The notes: generated by a model from the letters alone, not told the origin. Shown: positions 24,228 to 53,430, numbered from the stretch's first letter. The stretch is DNA of 64,000 nt from Sinotaia quadrata (GCA_028829895.1 CM054179.1:55403391-55467390); one strand, 5' to 3'. Made by a program: numbers and translations.

Positions 24228-24639
24228 GGCTTCAGAATGTATAAGCAATGGCGCACATTGCATTATATGATACTGAAATTATATATTATATTAAATGTAG
24301 ATTCTTTAAAATTATTTAATTCATATGCTTTTGATAATAATGAAATATTAGCACTTTAAAGTACTTTTTTAACCTTAGATAACCGTTTGATTAAATGACA
24401 TTCTTGTTAATTATTAAGTTATTAAATAAATACTATATTCGTTAACTCCGGTATCATTGTTTCCATCATATCTATACAAGAAAAGTTAATATTTGACATG
24501 AATTTTCTGTATGTATAAATGTGACTAACACGCTACACAAATATATACCACTTGAAAATTCATCTAAATTAAATTTGTTTAACTTAGTCGTGATCCTAAA
24601 AACAGCATGTAACGTAAATGTCCACCAAGACAGTCCAAA

Positions 24640-24970
24640 AGTTGAAATGAGAATGGGTCTCTTTGGGAACAGTATTATCAACATACTGCCAATGGTGCAA
24701 AATGAGAATGGGTCTCTTTGGGAACAGTATTATCGACATACTGCCAATGGTGCAAAATGAGAATGGGTGTCTTTGGAAACGCAATATAATTTGTCGACAC
24801 ACTGTCAGTGCTGCAAAATGAGAATGGGACTCTTAGGAACACTATCACAATTGTCAACATACTGTCAATGCTGCAAAATGAGAATGGGTCTCTTTGGGAA
24901 TGCTATCAGAATTGCCAACACACTGTCAATTGTGCAAAATGAGAACGGGTCTCTCTGGTAACACTATTAG
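24640..24970. repeat. 55-64-bp minisatellite, 6 copies
   Basis: Units GCAAAATGAGAATGGGTCTC, with length variation in the TATCA-ATTGTC segment. Confidence 0.9.
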
Positions 24971-25004
24971 GTCCGTGGACATTTTGTCGTGTGCAAAGTG
25001 ACAG

Positions 25005-25500
25005 TGGGGTTGTTCAAGGTGACGACATGAAAGTCGGACTGCTCAATAGTGTAACAGGACAGAGGGTCTCATCACCAGCCAAACACGACAGTGGGCCTGT
25101 CTAAGAGTTCAACACGACAATGGGCCTGTTTAAGCGTGTAACACGAAATGGACATGTTGAAGGGTATACTGCGACAGTTGGCCTGTTGAAGGGTGTAATA
25201 GGGTCTATTCAAGAGAACAACATGACATGGTCCTGCTCAAGGGTATAACACAGCAGTGGGACTATTCAAGGGTGTAACACGACAGTGGGCTTGTTCGTGG
25301 GTGTAACAGGAAAGTGGGCTTGTTCAAGGGTATAACACGACATACAGTTTAATCAAAAGTGGAACATGACATAGAGTTTGATCAAGAGTGGAACACGACA
25401 TAGAGTTTGATCAAGAGTGGAACACGACATAGACTTTGATCAAGAGTGGAACACGACATAGAGGTGATCAAGAGTGGATCACTACATAGAGTTTAATCTC
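25005..25500. repeat. Diverged ~29-bp repeats, ~16 copies in two subfamilies
   Basis: First GGGTGTAACACGACAGTGGG-type units, then TCAAGAGTGGAACACGACAT-type units; the second half is more homogeneous. 25501-26156 has no gene. Confidence 0.85.
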
Positions 25501-26155
25501 GAAAGGAATACGACCGTAGATTTGCTCATTTGTGCAACACGAATTTGGTCTGTACACTGTCCTGTCCGAGACTCGTTCTAACTGATTATGATAGCTTTGG
25601 CTTATGAAGAGGATAGATACATGACTGGACGTCGTTTGTCACGTGATGGTCAAAGAAAGTTATATTATTGGCTGCAGGAAGAACGGAATATCTACTTATG
25701 AAGCAGAATTAAAAAGATCTTGGAATGACTGGACAATTTTTTGAAAAAAACAATGGAGTACTGAGTTGAAAAGTGATATTAAAATTTGTAGATTACCTTA
25801 CTAAATTAATTTTTAAGTGTTCAATTTTAGTCTTTTGCATTTGATAAACCCTTGGGTCTTTCTTGTACTAATCTGCAAGGTTACTATAGTGGCAGTCTAG
25901 ACGCAGTTCTTAATGTTTTCTTAGTCTTTTAGGATGGTTTTCACAGTTGGTTACTATAGAGACCCTTATGTGTATTATTAGAATATAAATTTGCTTGATG
26001 AATTCGCATTTAAATTATTTCTACAGTTTATTTACAAGCATATTTGGTCACGAATGACTAGTATTGGTACGAGACCGAGACAGAGAGGGAAGGAAGAGAG
26101 GGTGCTAGATTGATAAATAGCTGGATGGACTGGATGGATAGATATAAAGATTGAT

Positions 26156-26156
<1 letters not shown>

Positions 26157-26244
<88 letters not shown>

Positions 26245-26250
26245 CAGACA
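26157..26250. repeat. GA repeat followed by GACAGA units
   Basis: About 34 GA units, then several GACAGA hexamers. 26251-26924 is AT-rich without a supported gene. Confidence 0.94.
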
Positions 26251-26924
26251 AGAAAAAATGGGGAGAAAAACAGAGAAACAGAGACAGATATGCATAGAGT
26301 TAAATAGATGACACTGATGTGAAAAGAATTTTAAAGAATAACAACAAATCAGCCAATCAGTTCAGTGTTAGAAGTAGTATCAATTCAAACATGAAATCAA
26401 ACGGAATGTTAACTTTCATCTATAAATATACTCAGATTAAAATGAACAAATTAGCTTTCTTGGATATTTATAAAGTTGACTTTATTTATTTCCAATTAAT
26501 TCGTTAAGTTGTAATAAACAAACAATAGCATTAGTGGATATGTATAAAGTCTTCTTTATTCATAACCCATTCAAAATGAATTTAAAATAAACAATAATGT
26601 AAATATTGAAACAGACGACCTATGAAAGGAATCACTGTTCATAGTAATATACGATCAAATTTATTACTAATCAAATTTAATCTGTAAATTTCCTGTTATC
26701 TTTCCACTCAATAAGCAAGCTGTCCCGTAAGGAGACAGAAGGGATGGAAAAAGTGAAGACGTTCTATAGAAGGCAATAAATAATCATTATTATTAGTCGA
26801 TAGTAAAAACTCGACTTTGGTTGTAAATTTAATTAGTGTAAAGAAGTGAATACTAAATGGTAGTCGTGGAAATGCAGTGTCTCCTTGTTTATAATTGTCA
26901 ATAAAGTAGGACATTAATCAGTAA

Positions 26925-27135
26925 TGTTATAAAGTAATAAACAATAAGTGTTATAAATAATAAATAGTAAATGTGATAAAGTAATAAACAGCAAGTGTTA
27001 TAAGTAATAAACAGTAAATGTTATAAAGTAATAAACAGTAAATGTTATAAAGTAATCAACAGAAACTATTGTAATACACATTGTTATAAAGTAATAAATA
27101 GTAAATCTTATAAAATAATAAGCAATAAATCTTAT
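26925..27135. repeat. ~26-bp AT-rich minisatellite, ~8 copies
   Basis: Units TTATAAAGTAATAAACAGTA with indels. 27136-27764 has no gene. Confidence 0.85.
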
Positions 27136-27764
27136 AAGGTCGTATTACATCTAGTTCATTTAATAACAATCAGAGTAACATACAGAGAGTAAGTTACATT
27201 TATTATAAACGATTCTGTTAACTTGTTTACACGTGTTTAATAGATGATTAAACATTAACACAAAGAATGAACTTAAATGATTTATGGTCATTACTGAAAG
27301 TTCAAAATATAGAACTTTAGTTATGAAATAAATTAATTAACAGGTGCTTGCAATTACAACGCTTACGTGAACAAACCATAGTTAAGTCATGATTATCAGG
27401 TGTTCAATAAACGATCAAAGTAAAGCGAAAACATTACTAAAGTGATCATGAATAAGATAGGACTAAAATCAAGAGCACACACTCAATTAATACAACTTTT
27501 GACAGTTCTAGAATGTCTTTATACTGTATCATAAAGAGAGGCGTTTTCTTAATAAGCAAGACTTAATTTGTGAGTAATGTCACGCTGATGATTAATAGTT
27601 GACTAATAAACGGTAAAGAATAATAATTTATTTGTACACGACAAGAACAAGATAGAATCACCTAGGTAACAACCACCTAGTTAACACAAAAGAAGAAAAT
27701 ATAATTATATTATCTGCACAATTCACAACTGGATCATTTTAAGGCCTAAGAAAGAAGAGAAAAG

Positions 27765-28036
27765 ACATATGTCTTGATTACAGAAATTTACAAAGTAATA
27801 AAAGACACATGTCTTGATTACAGAAATTTACAAAGTAATAAAAGACACATGTCTTCATTACAGAAATTTACAAAGTAATAAAAGACACATGTCTTCATTA
27901 CAGAAATTTACAAAGTAATAAAAGACACGTCTTCATTACAGAAATTTACAAAGTAATAAAAGACACATGTCTTCATTACAGAAATTTACAAAGTAATAAA
28001 AGACACATGTCTTCATTACAGAAATTTACAAAGTAA
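27765..28036. repeat. 40-bp minisatellite, 7 copies
   Basis: Units ACAAAGTAATAAAAGACACA; contains ACATGT, lost by a 2-bp deletion in one unit. Confidence 0.95.
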
Positions 28037-28089
28037 GAATGTAGGAAGAAGCGTCAGCAATGTCTTGTCACAAAGAAACGCATTTAATG

Positions 28090-29070
28090 GCGATTCAAAA
28101 TATATCAGTTCATTTCATTTTCGCACTAATGGAATGCAATCAATAAATGATAATTATCAATTTATCTCATTTTCTTACTATTGGAATGCAATCAATAAAT
28201 GATAATTATCAACTTATCTCTTTTTCTTACTAATGGAATGCAATCAATAAATGATAATTATCAGCAGATCTCATTTGTCTTCCCAAAAGGAATACAATCA
28301 GACATTTGTAATTATCATCTAATTTTTTCTTCTAATAAGGAATACAATGAATCATTGGCAATTTTCATCTCATTTACTACCCAAAGGAATATAATCAATG
28401 ATAATTATCGTCTACGTTTTCTTCGAAAACGGAATACAATCAGTCATTGATATAATTATCAACTCATATCCTATCCAACGGAATAAATCAATCATTGACA
28501 ATTGTCATCTCATTTTCTACCCAGCGGAATGAAATCACTCATTGATAATTATCACCTCATTTTCTACCCAAACGGTGGTTGATCATTATAATCTCATTTT
28601 ACTACCCAACGGAATATAATTAACCATTGATAATTATCATAACATTTTTCTACCAAAAGGAATATAATCACTTATTGATAATTATCATTTAATTTTTTTT
28701 CAATGGGATGAAATAAATCAATGATAGTCATGCACTTCGCAATGGAACTGCAATCAAATAAATGATAATTATCAGCTCATCTCATTTTCTTACAACAGAA
28801 TGCAATCAATAAATGATAATTATCATCTCATTTTCTTACAATAGAATGCAATCAATAAATGATAATTATCATCTCATTTTCTTACCAATAGAATGCAATC
28901 AATAAATTATAATTATCATCTCATCTCATTTTCTTACCAATAGAATGCAATCAATAAATGATAATTATCAGCTCATCTCATTTTCTTAACAATAGAATGC
29001 AATCAATAAATGATAATTATCAGCTCATCTCATTTTCTTACCAATAGAATGCAATCAATAAGTGATAACG
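28090..29070. repeat. ~45-54-bp minisatellite, ~20 copies, with palindrome
   Basis: Units with GAATGCAATCAATAAATGAT. Many units contain TGATAATTATCA, a perfect 12-bp palindrome. Ends are more uniform than the middle (28260-28740), which is diverged. Confidence 0.92.
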
Positions 29071-29369
29071 ATCGTCTTTTGTTATCATCAAAAAAAAAAA
29101 GCAAACAAACATAAATAGCTGTTAACAGTTGCCTGAGAAACCTATGAACAGATAGAGATAACATTATCAAAGACTTTGGCGCGCAAACTGCTCGCACAGG
29201 CAAGAGAACTGTAACATAATCGTTGATTCATTGTAACATAGTAATTTAAGATACGTCATGAATACATCACACAATCTAATGACCAGGTTGAAAGTTACCT
29301 ACGTCATCACTGTCAGCGCTGTTCAACGATTTAGATGTCATACCACTCTGAGTCTTGCTACGAATTTCA

Positions 29370-29842
29370 CTCACGGTAAGTAATCATGTGTATAAGAAAT
29401 ACTACATCTTTACACATTCTACGAGCCTTGGTACGAGCTCGGTAAGTAATCATGCGTATAAGAAATACTACATCTTTACACATTCTACGAGCCTTTACAT
29501 TGTGCGAGCTCGGTAAGTAATCACGTGTATAAGAAATACTACATCTTTACACATTCTACGAGCCTTGGTACGAGCTCGGTAAGTAATCACGTGTATAAGA
29601 AATACTACATCTTTACACATTCTACGAGCCTTGGTACGAGCTCGGTAAGTAATCACGTGTATAAGAAATACTACATCTTTACACATTCTACGAGCCTTGG
29701 TACGAGCTCGGTAAGTAATCACGTGTATAAGAAATACTACCTCTTTACACATTCCACGAGCCTTGGTACGAGCTCGGTAAGTAATCATGTGTATAAGAAA
29801 TACTACGTCTTTACATATTCTACGAGCCTTGGTACGAATTCC
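29370..29842. repeat. 66-bp minisatellite, 7 copies
   Basis: Units ACGAGCTCGGTAAGTAATCA. Each carries a good splice-donor consensus (CGGTAAGTA), and many carry CACGTG. Open frames on both strands come from the period of 3 x 22. Confidence 0.95.
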
Positions 29843-30389
29843 ATATTTATTTTCTTTACGTAGCTCTGATCAACCATTCGGATAAGAAATATGCTACAGA
29901 TTCATTCTTAGTCCTGTTATACATTTTCCACACATTACATTATGTGAACTAATTCAGATAAGAAATAATATCGCTTGAGACATTCGCTGTCATTGGTCGA
30001 GCACAGATCATCTGTTTTCCATCCTTGAACACCGGGCAATTATAACATGCGTTTCATTGCGTTAATTAATTATTTCAAACTTAAACCTTATTCGTACCGT
30101 CATCTGTGTCTCGAATTTTACCAGTAAGTGGCCATCGCCCGTCAGTCCGGTAAGAGAAAGTAATTTGCAGTGTTTTAGCTTAAATTTAAGTAAATGATCA
30201 ATGTGACGTGTTGACCTATTGATTTCCCAGCTATCTCTGTAGCCTGTCGAATAGGCGGAAACAAGTCATCAGAGATGTATAAAATAAAAAAATAAAATGA
30301 TGAACCAATACTTAGATATGCAAAGGCAAAACATTTCTTTGTAAATGATTGAAGAGAAACGTTCCCAACCACGAAATCAATGTTATAAA

Positions 30390-30575
30390 AAATCATTAAA
30401 CGTTATAACTAAATCAACATTATAAGGAAAGCATTCACTGTTATAGCGAAATCAACGTTATAAGGAAAACATTCAACGTTATAAGGAAAAATTCAAAGTT
30501 ATAAGGAAAAATTCAAAGTTATAACGAAATCAACGTTATAAGGAAAACAGTCAATGTTGTAACGAAATAATTATA
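30390..30575. repeat. Short AT-rich tandem repeats
   Basis: GTTATAAGGAAAACATTCAA-type units. 29843-30389 and 30576-31199 contain no recognisable gene. Confidence 0.8.
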
Positions 30576-31199
30576 GGTGGGATTTTAGAAGTTAATGAAA
30601 CTTAAAACATCAAACATAAAGTACATCGTTTGCACCTCTCCTGATCCGCAAATGATAATTGTTATTTGTCAGCAATTCATTATTTTTCTCACTTCGAATA
30701 ATACGTATTCCAAATTTAGGAATTCGGTGGCCTTCACTATTTCCTAGCTGGGATCTTTGACATTTCATGCCGGGACCTCTAATGCGGCAACGTAGTCTCA
30801 AATCACGTGACTGATGCCATTAGAAAGTAAAGCTTCTTATTAGCTAATCTAGTCTCAGACTCTTCACATGAGAAATGCAATATACTTATTTATCTTGTTT
30901 TACATAAATCACATAAATGGATGTCATTAGCAATTTATATTTTTTGATAATCTGTTCTACTCTAAAACAAATCACATAAATGGAAGTAGCAAAGCAACAC
31001 CTCCTTATCACCAATGACTTATTAGCCAATGATGATATCTTTACCACCACCAACTTTAGATCTTCCCGTGAGCCCTCTGTTTTCAGACAAATGACATTAT
31101 TTGTGTAATCTGTGGTTTAAAGCAGTAAGATTAACAATCCTTGTCTCAGATAATCACGCAAACGATGAAATCATTTGAAAACCAAAAACCAAAATAATT

Positions 31200-31520
31200 T
31201 CAGACAAATGTCACTTTTAATGTCATCACCAGTCCCAAACCATCATATTCACCAACATAATTTAGACCAGTAACACTTTTAATCATCACCAGTCCAAAAC
31301 CATCAATTTCACCAAAATGATTTAGACCAGTAACACTTTTAATGTCATCACCAGTCCAAAACCATCATATTCACAACATAATTTAGACCAGTAACACTTT
31401 TAATCATCACCAGTCCAAAACCATCAATTTCACCAACATAATTTAGGCCAGTAACACTTTTAATGTCATCAACAGTCCAAAACCATCATATTAACCAACA
31501 TAATTTAGACAAATGACGCT
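31200..31520. repeat. ~60-bp minisatellite, 5 copies
   Basis: Units AATTTAGACCAGTAACACTT with CACCAGTCCAAAACCATCA, in alternating forms with and without GTC after TTTAAT. 31521-32034 has no gene. Confidence 0.9.
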
Positions 31521-32034
31521 TTCACCGTCAACATCAATTTAAGACTTTCCTAAAAATAGACGACCTGTCGTCTCAACCAAACATATTTGGAGTTTCATTA
31601 CGACAGAAGTGTTGTGGAAACAAACTGAGGCAGACACGAATTACATTACGTTTTATATAATGATGAGACAAATCACAGATTTAGACTTGGTGTTACATAG
31701 TTAAAGATGACAAGACAATTTGCAGAGGTAAAACACGTTCTAGATGACGATGATAGATAGACACTTCTTTTGCGATTTAGATGATGTCGAGATAATTTGG
31801 ATAGAAAAACAATACTGTTAATATTATGTTTAAGACAATGATGAGACAACATACAGAGATAAACACGGGTATTACATTACTTTAACGATAGTATTATTAG
31901 TGTATTATAATTATTATTTAAGATAGCGATGAGACAATCTGGAGTGCGAACAACAATCACGTGGATTTAGCAAACAATATTCAAGGTATATGCAATAATG
32001 AAAAATAATGTCCATAAGAGGACTCGCCAGTAAA

Positions 32035-32265
32035 TGATGAGACCTGTCAGACTGTATGTAAGGAGTTAATGATGAAACATACCAGGCAGTATTTAGGGAG
32101 TTAATGATGAGACTTGTGGGATGGTATTTAGGGAATTAATGATGAGACCTGTCGGACAGTATTTAGGGAGTTAATGATACCATCTGTCAGGTAGTAATTA
32201 GAGAGTTAATGATGAGACATGTCATGCAGCATTTAGGGAGTTAATGATGAGACAGATATTTTTAT
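32035..32265. repeat. 35-bp minisatellite, ~6 copies
   Basis: Units GAGTTAATGATGAGACCTGT with AGTATTTAGG. Confidence 0.9.
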
Positions 32266-32641
32266 CTCTACAACAAAAAATATTTTTATCACCTTCAGTT
32301 TAGAATATTGAATTATACATTGCTCACACCCATTTGTACGAGCTACACGGAAATTCTTAAGAATTGTAATGACGTCACTAAAATAAGCAGCAGGTTAAAA
32401 TACATATCTGACAATTTTATTCTACTTAGAATCTCGGATGTACAAGCAAACGAAAGTAATACGAAATTTTTCTTTAAAATTCGAATTACAGATACAGTTG
32501 CCGACACGTCACTAGCCTATGTAAGAATATCCAATGAGGATTTTGGGGGCGTAAAATAGAAACATATATATACACAGATATACACATACTCAAACGTACA
32601 TACATATACACTCACGCATACAGACACATATAAATACGCTT

Positions 32642-32643
<2 letters not shown>
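32266..32643. other. Region downstream of the GPCR gene
   Basis: Holds a minus-strand AATAAA (32421-32416) that may end the GPCR transcript. An 83-codon plus-strand frame (32308-32559) has no family features. Confidence 0.5.
32416..32421 (-). promoter_or_regulatory. Possible polyadenylation signal of the GPCR gene
   Basis: AATAAA on the minus strand about 550 bases past the stop codon. Such hexamers are frequent in AT-rich DNA, so support is weak. Confidence 0.3.

Positions 32644-32715
<72 letters not shown>
32644..32715. repeat. CA dinucleotide repeat (~36 units)
   Basis: Uninterrupted; would lie in the 3' UTR of the GPCR if the signal at 32416 is used. Confidence 0.96.
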
Positions 32716-32970
32716 TACACGTATAATTCTATTTAACTTGAATTCGGGAAGAAGAGAGCCAGACTTGCACTTCCCGTTTCTTTCACTCTCTACTCTGGAG
32801 CCTATTACAGTCACAGTCATGCAATGGAGAAAGAATGACGAGGTTTTAACAATTTCGCATAATCTTGTGGAAAACGTAAAATTGTTACGTAGCGTAATGA
32901 AATCTCTTACGCTAAGGGCACCCCTTAAACTGAATCACCACCACTGCGGACTCGCGCACGCATCTTAGTG

Positions 32971-48185
<15,215 letters not shown>

Positions 48186-48225
48186 TTCATGAATATCTGA
48201 AATACCAGACTGAATAATATAAATA

Positions 48226-48392
<167 letters not shown>

Positions 48393-49005
48393 TGCGTACG
48401 TGTTGGTATAAGTACGTATTTATTTGTGATGCTTATTTTTCTACATGGAACAGAATTTCGAATGTTTACTTTTAAAACTTGAATTCACTAAGAAACTAAA
48501 CTCATATAAAGAAAATCTTATCTGGCATATATAAGTTTAGAAATAAGTACTTTTTGTAATAACTTGCATCTCTACAACCACAAGTGTGGCAGATTTGATT
48601 TTTTTAAGTCCGCCACCACACGACTCCAAGCAAAGGACGACATACATCAGGTTTGGTGAGGAACATTGATCGAAGCTTACAGCCCAAATGCCGACCATGT
48701 TTGTCAGCAATGAACGACTTCTATGGCAAAAAGACACCTAATAAATTCTAATCGTTGTCGAGCCGAGCACATAATCTCGTTATGATATTTATTTTCTTCA
48801 ATGATCGATGCATTCCAACAAAAAAAATAAATAAAATGAAAACCATCAAGAAAAGATAAAAAAACCCCAAGAAATAAACTGTCTACTTATTGATAGCAAG
48901 AATTCCACAATGATCTTTTTGAGGGGTATTTGCTTTTGTACTAATTTTCGAGTTGCTATTGAAGACAACCATACAATAACTAATGAAATTAGTACAAAAG
49001 CGAGT
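48393..49005. other. Upstream of GPCR gene; no gene recognised
   Basis: 48550-48760 is GC-richer and looks like a decayed dispersed repeat or coding relic, but no family could be named. No promoter motif could be supported. Confidence 0.45.
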
Positions 49006-49320
49006 CATATTAACTGATAGACTGTTTGTAGTCATATTAACACATGGGCTGTTTGTAGTCATATTAACTGAAGACTGTAGTCATATTAACTCAAGGACTG
49101 TTTGTAGACATATTAACTCACTGATTGTTTGGTTTGTAGTCATATTAATTTACAAACAATTTGTGGTCATGTAACTCAAAGTCTGTTTGTAGTCATATTA
49201 ACTCATAGACTGTAGTCATATTAACACATGGATTGCCTGTAGTCATATTAATTCATAAACAATTTGTAGTCATGTAACTCAAAGTTTGTTTGTAGTCATA
49301 TTAACTCATATCTTAACACT
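49006..49320. repeat. Diverged ~27-33-bp minisatellite, ~10 copies
   Basis: Units TGTTTGTAGTCATATTAACT. 49321-50104 contains no supported gene. Confidence 0.9.
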
Positions 49321-50104
49321 CGTTGTAGCTGCTCAGATCATAATTGTAATGCTATGAACTCATAACACATTCTTTATTTACAGCTACTGAAATTAAAATT
49401 GTAATGGCACATTTTCAGGTCCTGCAAAGATTGCCGAAAAAAGTACACTAGTTACATATCCATTAAATTCAGCTTTACAAGTTAAAAGTGATTACAATTC
49501 AAATAACACAATAGAACAAAGCCCTTGGTAAGGTACTGCATTTAATCTATTTTAGAACAAAATTATCGATAATTTGATGGGATTCAAGCTAGTAATATAA
49601 TATTATTGAAGACCAAATTCATATTATATGTGATATCATTTTAAGCCATCACAAGAGAATACTGCTGCAGATGATGGGGTCTCAAGCTGACATTTTAAAA
49701 CACAGACTTACTAATAGGATTAGTATCAAACAGTCTTTTAGAACGAAGACCTTAATAATTTTCGAAGCACTTGTTACTAGCATAAACCATTTGTTGCTAT
49801 TCCAGAACTTCTTATCATATCTGTTACTAAGGAGGCAGGGAGTAGACTGTTCTGTTTGGAAAATCCTAGGTGATCTGTTGCTAAACAAGACTGAATATCG
49901 TTAGTTTGAAGATGGGAACCATTTAATTATCAGTTGGACAGTGTTTTGTTTGGGTGTTTTTGAGGTTTTGTTTTTATTTGCGCAATGATCTACTTTGCTG
50001 TCAATCATTGACATGAATAATAAACATATCACACATAAAGATAAAAACTATATCAAACTTCGCTCACAAAAGCTTTCATTGTATAACAATTTTTGAAATA
50101 TCCT

Positions 50105-50370
50105 TTCAGTAGGCCTAAAATTGAATGTCATCCTTTGTATCAGACCTAAAATTAAATATAACCTTTAGCAACAGGCCTAAAATTAAGTTTCATCCTCTTT
50201 CAGTAGGTTAAGTATCAATATCTTCTTTGCAGTAGGACGAAGTGTGAACATCTTTCTTGCACAGTAGATATAAATAAATATAAGCATCTACATTGCAGTA
50301 GACCTAAATATAAACACCAGTCTTACAGTAGGCCTAAATTAAACACCAGTCTTACAGTAGGCCTACATTA
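50105..50370. repeat. Diverged repeats with CAGTAGGCCTAAA
   Basis: About eight units of roughly 30-36 bp; the last two are near-identical. Confidence 0.82.
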
Positions 50371-50504
50371 AACATCACTAGTTTACTCGACACAATGTAG
50401 AATGGATTTTTCACCATGTCACTAGTTCTGCTCAACGCATATGAGGGGATAAGGCATATTCACTGTTACTAGTTCTGTTCGAAACATATTAGAATGATGT
50501 GTTT

Positions 50505-50695
50505 TTCTCCATGTCACTAATTCTGCTTGGCCTATATCATCATTATGTGTTTTCTCCATGCACTATTTCTACTTGGCCCATGTCATCATTATGTGCTTTT
50601 CTCCATGCACTATTTCTACTTGGCCCATGTCATCATTATGTGCTTTTCTCCATGCACTATTTCTACTTGGCCCATGTCATCATTATGTTTATCCC
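50505..50695. repeat. 46-bp minisatellite, 4 copies
   Basis: Units TTTCTCCATGCACTATTTCT. 50696-51759 is without a recognisable gene; short GAA run at 51718-51736. Confidence 0.93.
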
Positions 50696-51754
50696 TTAAT
50701 CATTGATTCTACTCGATACAATTTATCAACATGTTTTCCTTATGTCATTAGTTCTAATCCACCATTCATGATGACGTGTTTTGAAATGTCACGAGAGGAG
50801 AAGGCCTTATTTTATTGCACAGTAGCTAAGGCTTATGTGCACATAAATGTCATTAGGGACTAATATGCATATAAAGATATGGACCTATCTTGCTGTAAGA
50901 AAATTAAGGCCTGTTTACAAGTAAATATCGTTAAGGACTATGTAAGAAAGGAAATGTCACAAGCAGTTATTCATTTGAAAATCGTTAATTTTAGGGGACA
51001 GTCACCATGGTATAAGTGTTCCGTTTGAATGACGACATTAAAAAAATACTTCTTATCCGCTAAACATACGGGACGTTATTTGAACTCGGTCCTGATGCAA
51101 TACGGCACGCTACTCGTACGTAGTCAGAACACAAAGAGTTTAAGTTACAATCTCCACCAATTAATAAAGATTAGATTATAAAGAGGATTTGCCCAAATAT
51201 TCAATAACCATTTAAATCCTAAGACGTCAGAATCAACAAAATGAGACTTTACAGAAGTGAACATCAGCTGTAGAGATTTATATATTCCCTTCAGACAGCA
51301 TAGCCTTCTAGGGAACACACGGAATGTCTACCAACTGAATTCAACGTCACCGAACAATCGAATCGATGGAACGCTTCATCTTGGTGTTGTCGACGACCTT
51401 CTCGATAATGGGCCAGCTGACACACCAATTTCTTCCCTACTGATCGCATAGTCAGGAGTCTTCGATTGTTCTGACAGAAAGGTCAGTTTGACTTGGCTTC
51501 TTTAAATTAAATGGTGTGTTGACATTTGTGTTGCATTACACTTTATTTATTCCTTTCGTCTGAGCGAATATTTTACTGTATGAGAAACGCTTTGTTCATT
51601 GACAATATTGTCACTGAAAAATGTCTGTTGTCCCACTGTTCAGTTCTATAATACCTTCACTGATCCAAATTCCTACCTTTATAGTAAAATTTGTAGAGGC
51701 TGTGTTTGTTTGACATGGAAGAAGAAGAAGAAGAAGATTTTATATTTCATAATG

Positions 51755-51920
51755 CAACATTCCAGTAAAGTAGCAACATTCCAGTTAAGCTGCAACATTT
51801 CCATGAATTGCAACATTCCAGTCAAACTACAACATTCAGTTGAATCACAACATTTCAATCAAACTTCAACAATCAGTTAAACTGCAATATTCCAAATAAA
51901 CTGCAACTTTTCAGCTTAAT
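51755..51920. repeat. ~18-bp degenerate repeat, ~9 copies
   Basis: Units CAACATTCCAGTTAAACT. Confidence 0.85.
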
Positions 51921-52244
51921 CGCGACGCTTTTATTGCAGAAGAATTCATACTCGATGACAAGTTACTGACTACTTACCTAGCAATTTTTTTTTATGCACG
52001 AAATAATACCTTGTTCATTACTTTCCAGTTGCTTTGCAACTTTTCTCTTGCATTGGGACTCATAACAGATGACATAACTATTAATTACATTATCAACGTA
52101 TTTCATCAACATTTTTGTGATAAGTATCACATTAACTTACAATAACCTTTATTTCTAGGAAAGTTCAGATAACATAAGTTAACTTTTATGTTGCTTGACA
52201 ACCATTTCTCTTGCTGGTTTTGATTTCTTTCTTTTTATGATTAG

Positions 52245-52395
52245 ATTGTATATTATTTGGATGTTTAAACACATAAGGCGATGAATTAAGATTCCAATAA
52301 GTCAACATTATAGAATGTTATTACATTCTATGTTATTTGGATGTTTAAACATTAAAAGCGATGATTTAAGATTTCAGTAAGTCCACATTAAATGG
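52245..52395. repeat. ~80-bp imperfect duplication
   Basis: Two copies sharing TTATTTGGATGTTTAAACA and GCGATGATTTAAGATT. Confidence 0.8.
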
Positions 52396-52424
52396 GCAGT
52401 ATTATAAAGTGATTTATGTTCCCT

Positions 52425-52845
52425 CAAAGAACAGACTTTATGATGACCACAAATAAAAGACTTTATGTTGACCACAAATAACAGACCATGTTGACCACAA
52501 ATAACAGACTTTATGATGATGTTGACCTCAAAGAACAGACTTTATGTTGACCACAAATAACAGACTTTTTGATGACTACAAACAACAGACTTTATGATGA
52601 CCACAAACAAAAGGCTTTATGATGACCACAAATAACAGACTTTATGTTGACCACAAATAACAGACAAAGACTGTATGATGACCACAAATAACAGACTTTA
52701 TGTTGACCACAAATAACAGACAAAGACTGTATGATGACCACAAATAACAGACTTTATGTTGACCACAAATAACAGACAAAGACTGTATGATGACCACAAA
52801 TAACAAACTTTATGTTGACATAAATAACAGACTTGTTGACCACTG
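52425..52845. repeat. ~25/39-bp minisatellite, ~14 units
   Basis: Units TGACCACAAATAACAGACTT with optional AAAGACTGTATGA insert; the last part alternates long and short units. Confidence 0.9.
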
Positions 52846-52964
52846 AGCGTCAGGATATGGTACCATAATGCCTTACCGTTGATACACAATTCCAGACTTT
52901 TTCAGCGCTCAGTTTGGCAAACGTATCAATGATCAAATGTTGTTGATGATACGATGCAGCAAAT

Positions 52965-53430
52965 TCATATTTATTTTACGATTGACGCACCGAACTGCAT
53001 TGCTGTGCATAATTTATTTTTTATTAGGGTCGTACCAAACTGCATTTCTATACATAATTTATCTAAATTAATGATATTCCAAATTGCACTATTGTGTATA
53101 TTTTTATTTTACTTTAGTAACGTACCAAATTGCATTGCTATACATAATTTATTTTACATTTGTGTCGCATCAGACTGCGTTGGTGTGTATATTTTATTTT
53201 ACATTAGTAACGTACCAAATTGCATTGCTATACATAATTTATTTTACATTTAAGTCGCACCAAATTGCATTGCTGTGCGTAATTTATTTTATATTAGTAA
53301 CGTACAAATTGCATTGCTATACATAATCTATTTTACATTTAAGTCGCATCAAACTGCATTGGTGTGTATATTTTATTTTACATTAGTAACGTACCAAATT
53401 GCATTGCTGTGCATAATTGATTTTTAGAAC
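52965..53430. repeat. ~50-bp minisatellite, ~9 copies, alternating types
   Basis: Units ACGTACCAAATTGCATTGCT alternate with AAGTCGCATCAAACTGCATT, so a ~100-bp dimer is visible. Confidence 0.9.

Noticed and set aside
29370..31520. CRISPR-like regular repeats
   Set aside because: Units are head-to-tail without variable spacers, and the gene structure is eukaryotic.
32308..32559. 83-codon plus-strand frame next to the GPCR 3' end
   Set aside because: No domain recognised; may lie in the 3' UTR of the receptor on the opposite strand.
48550..48760. GC-richer segment resembling a decayed dispersed element or exon
   Set aside because: No second copy in the window and no family could be named.
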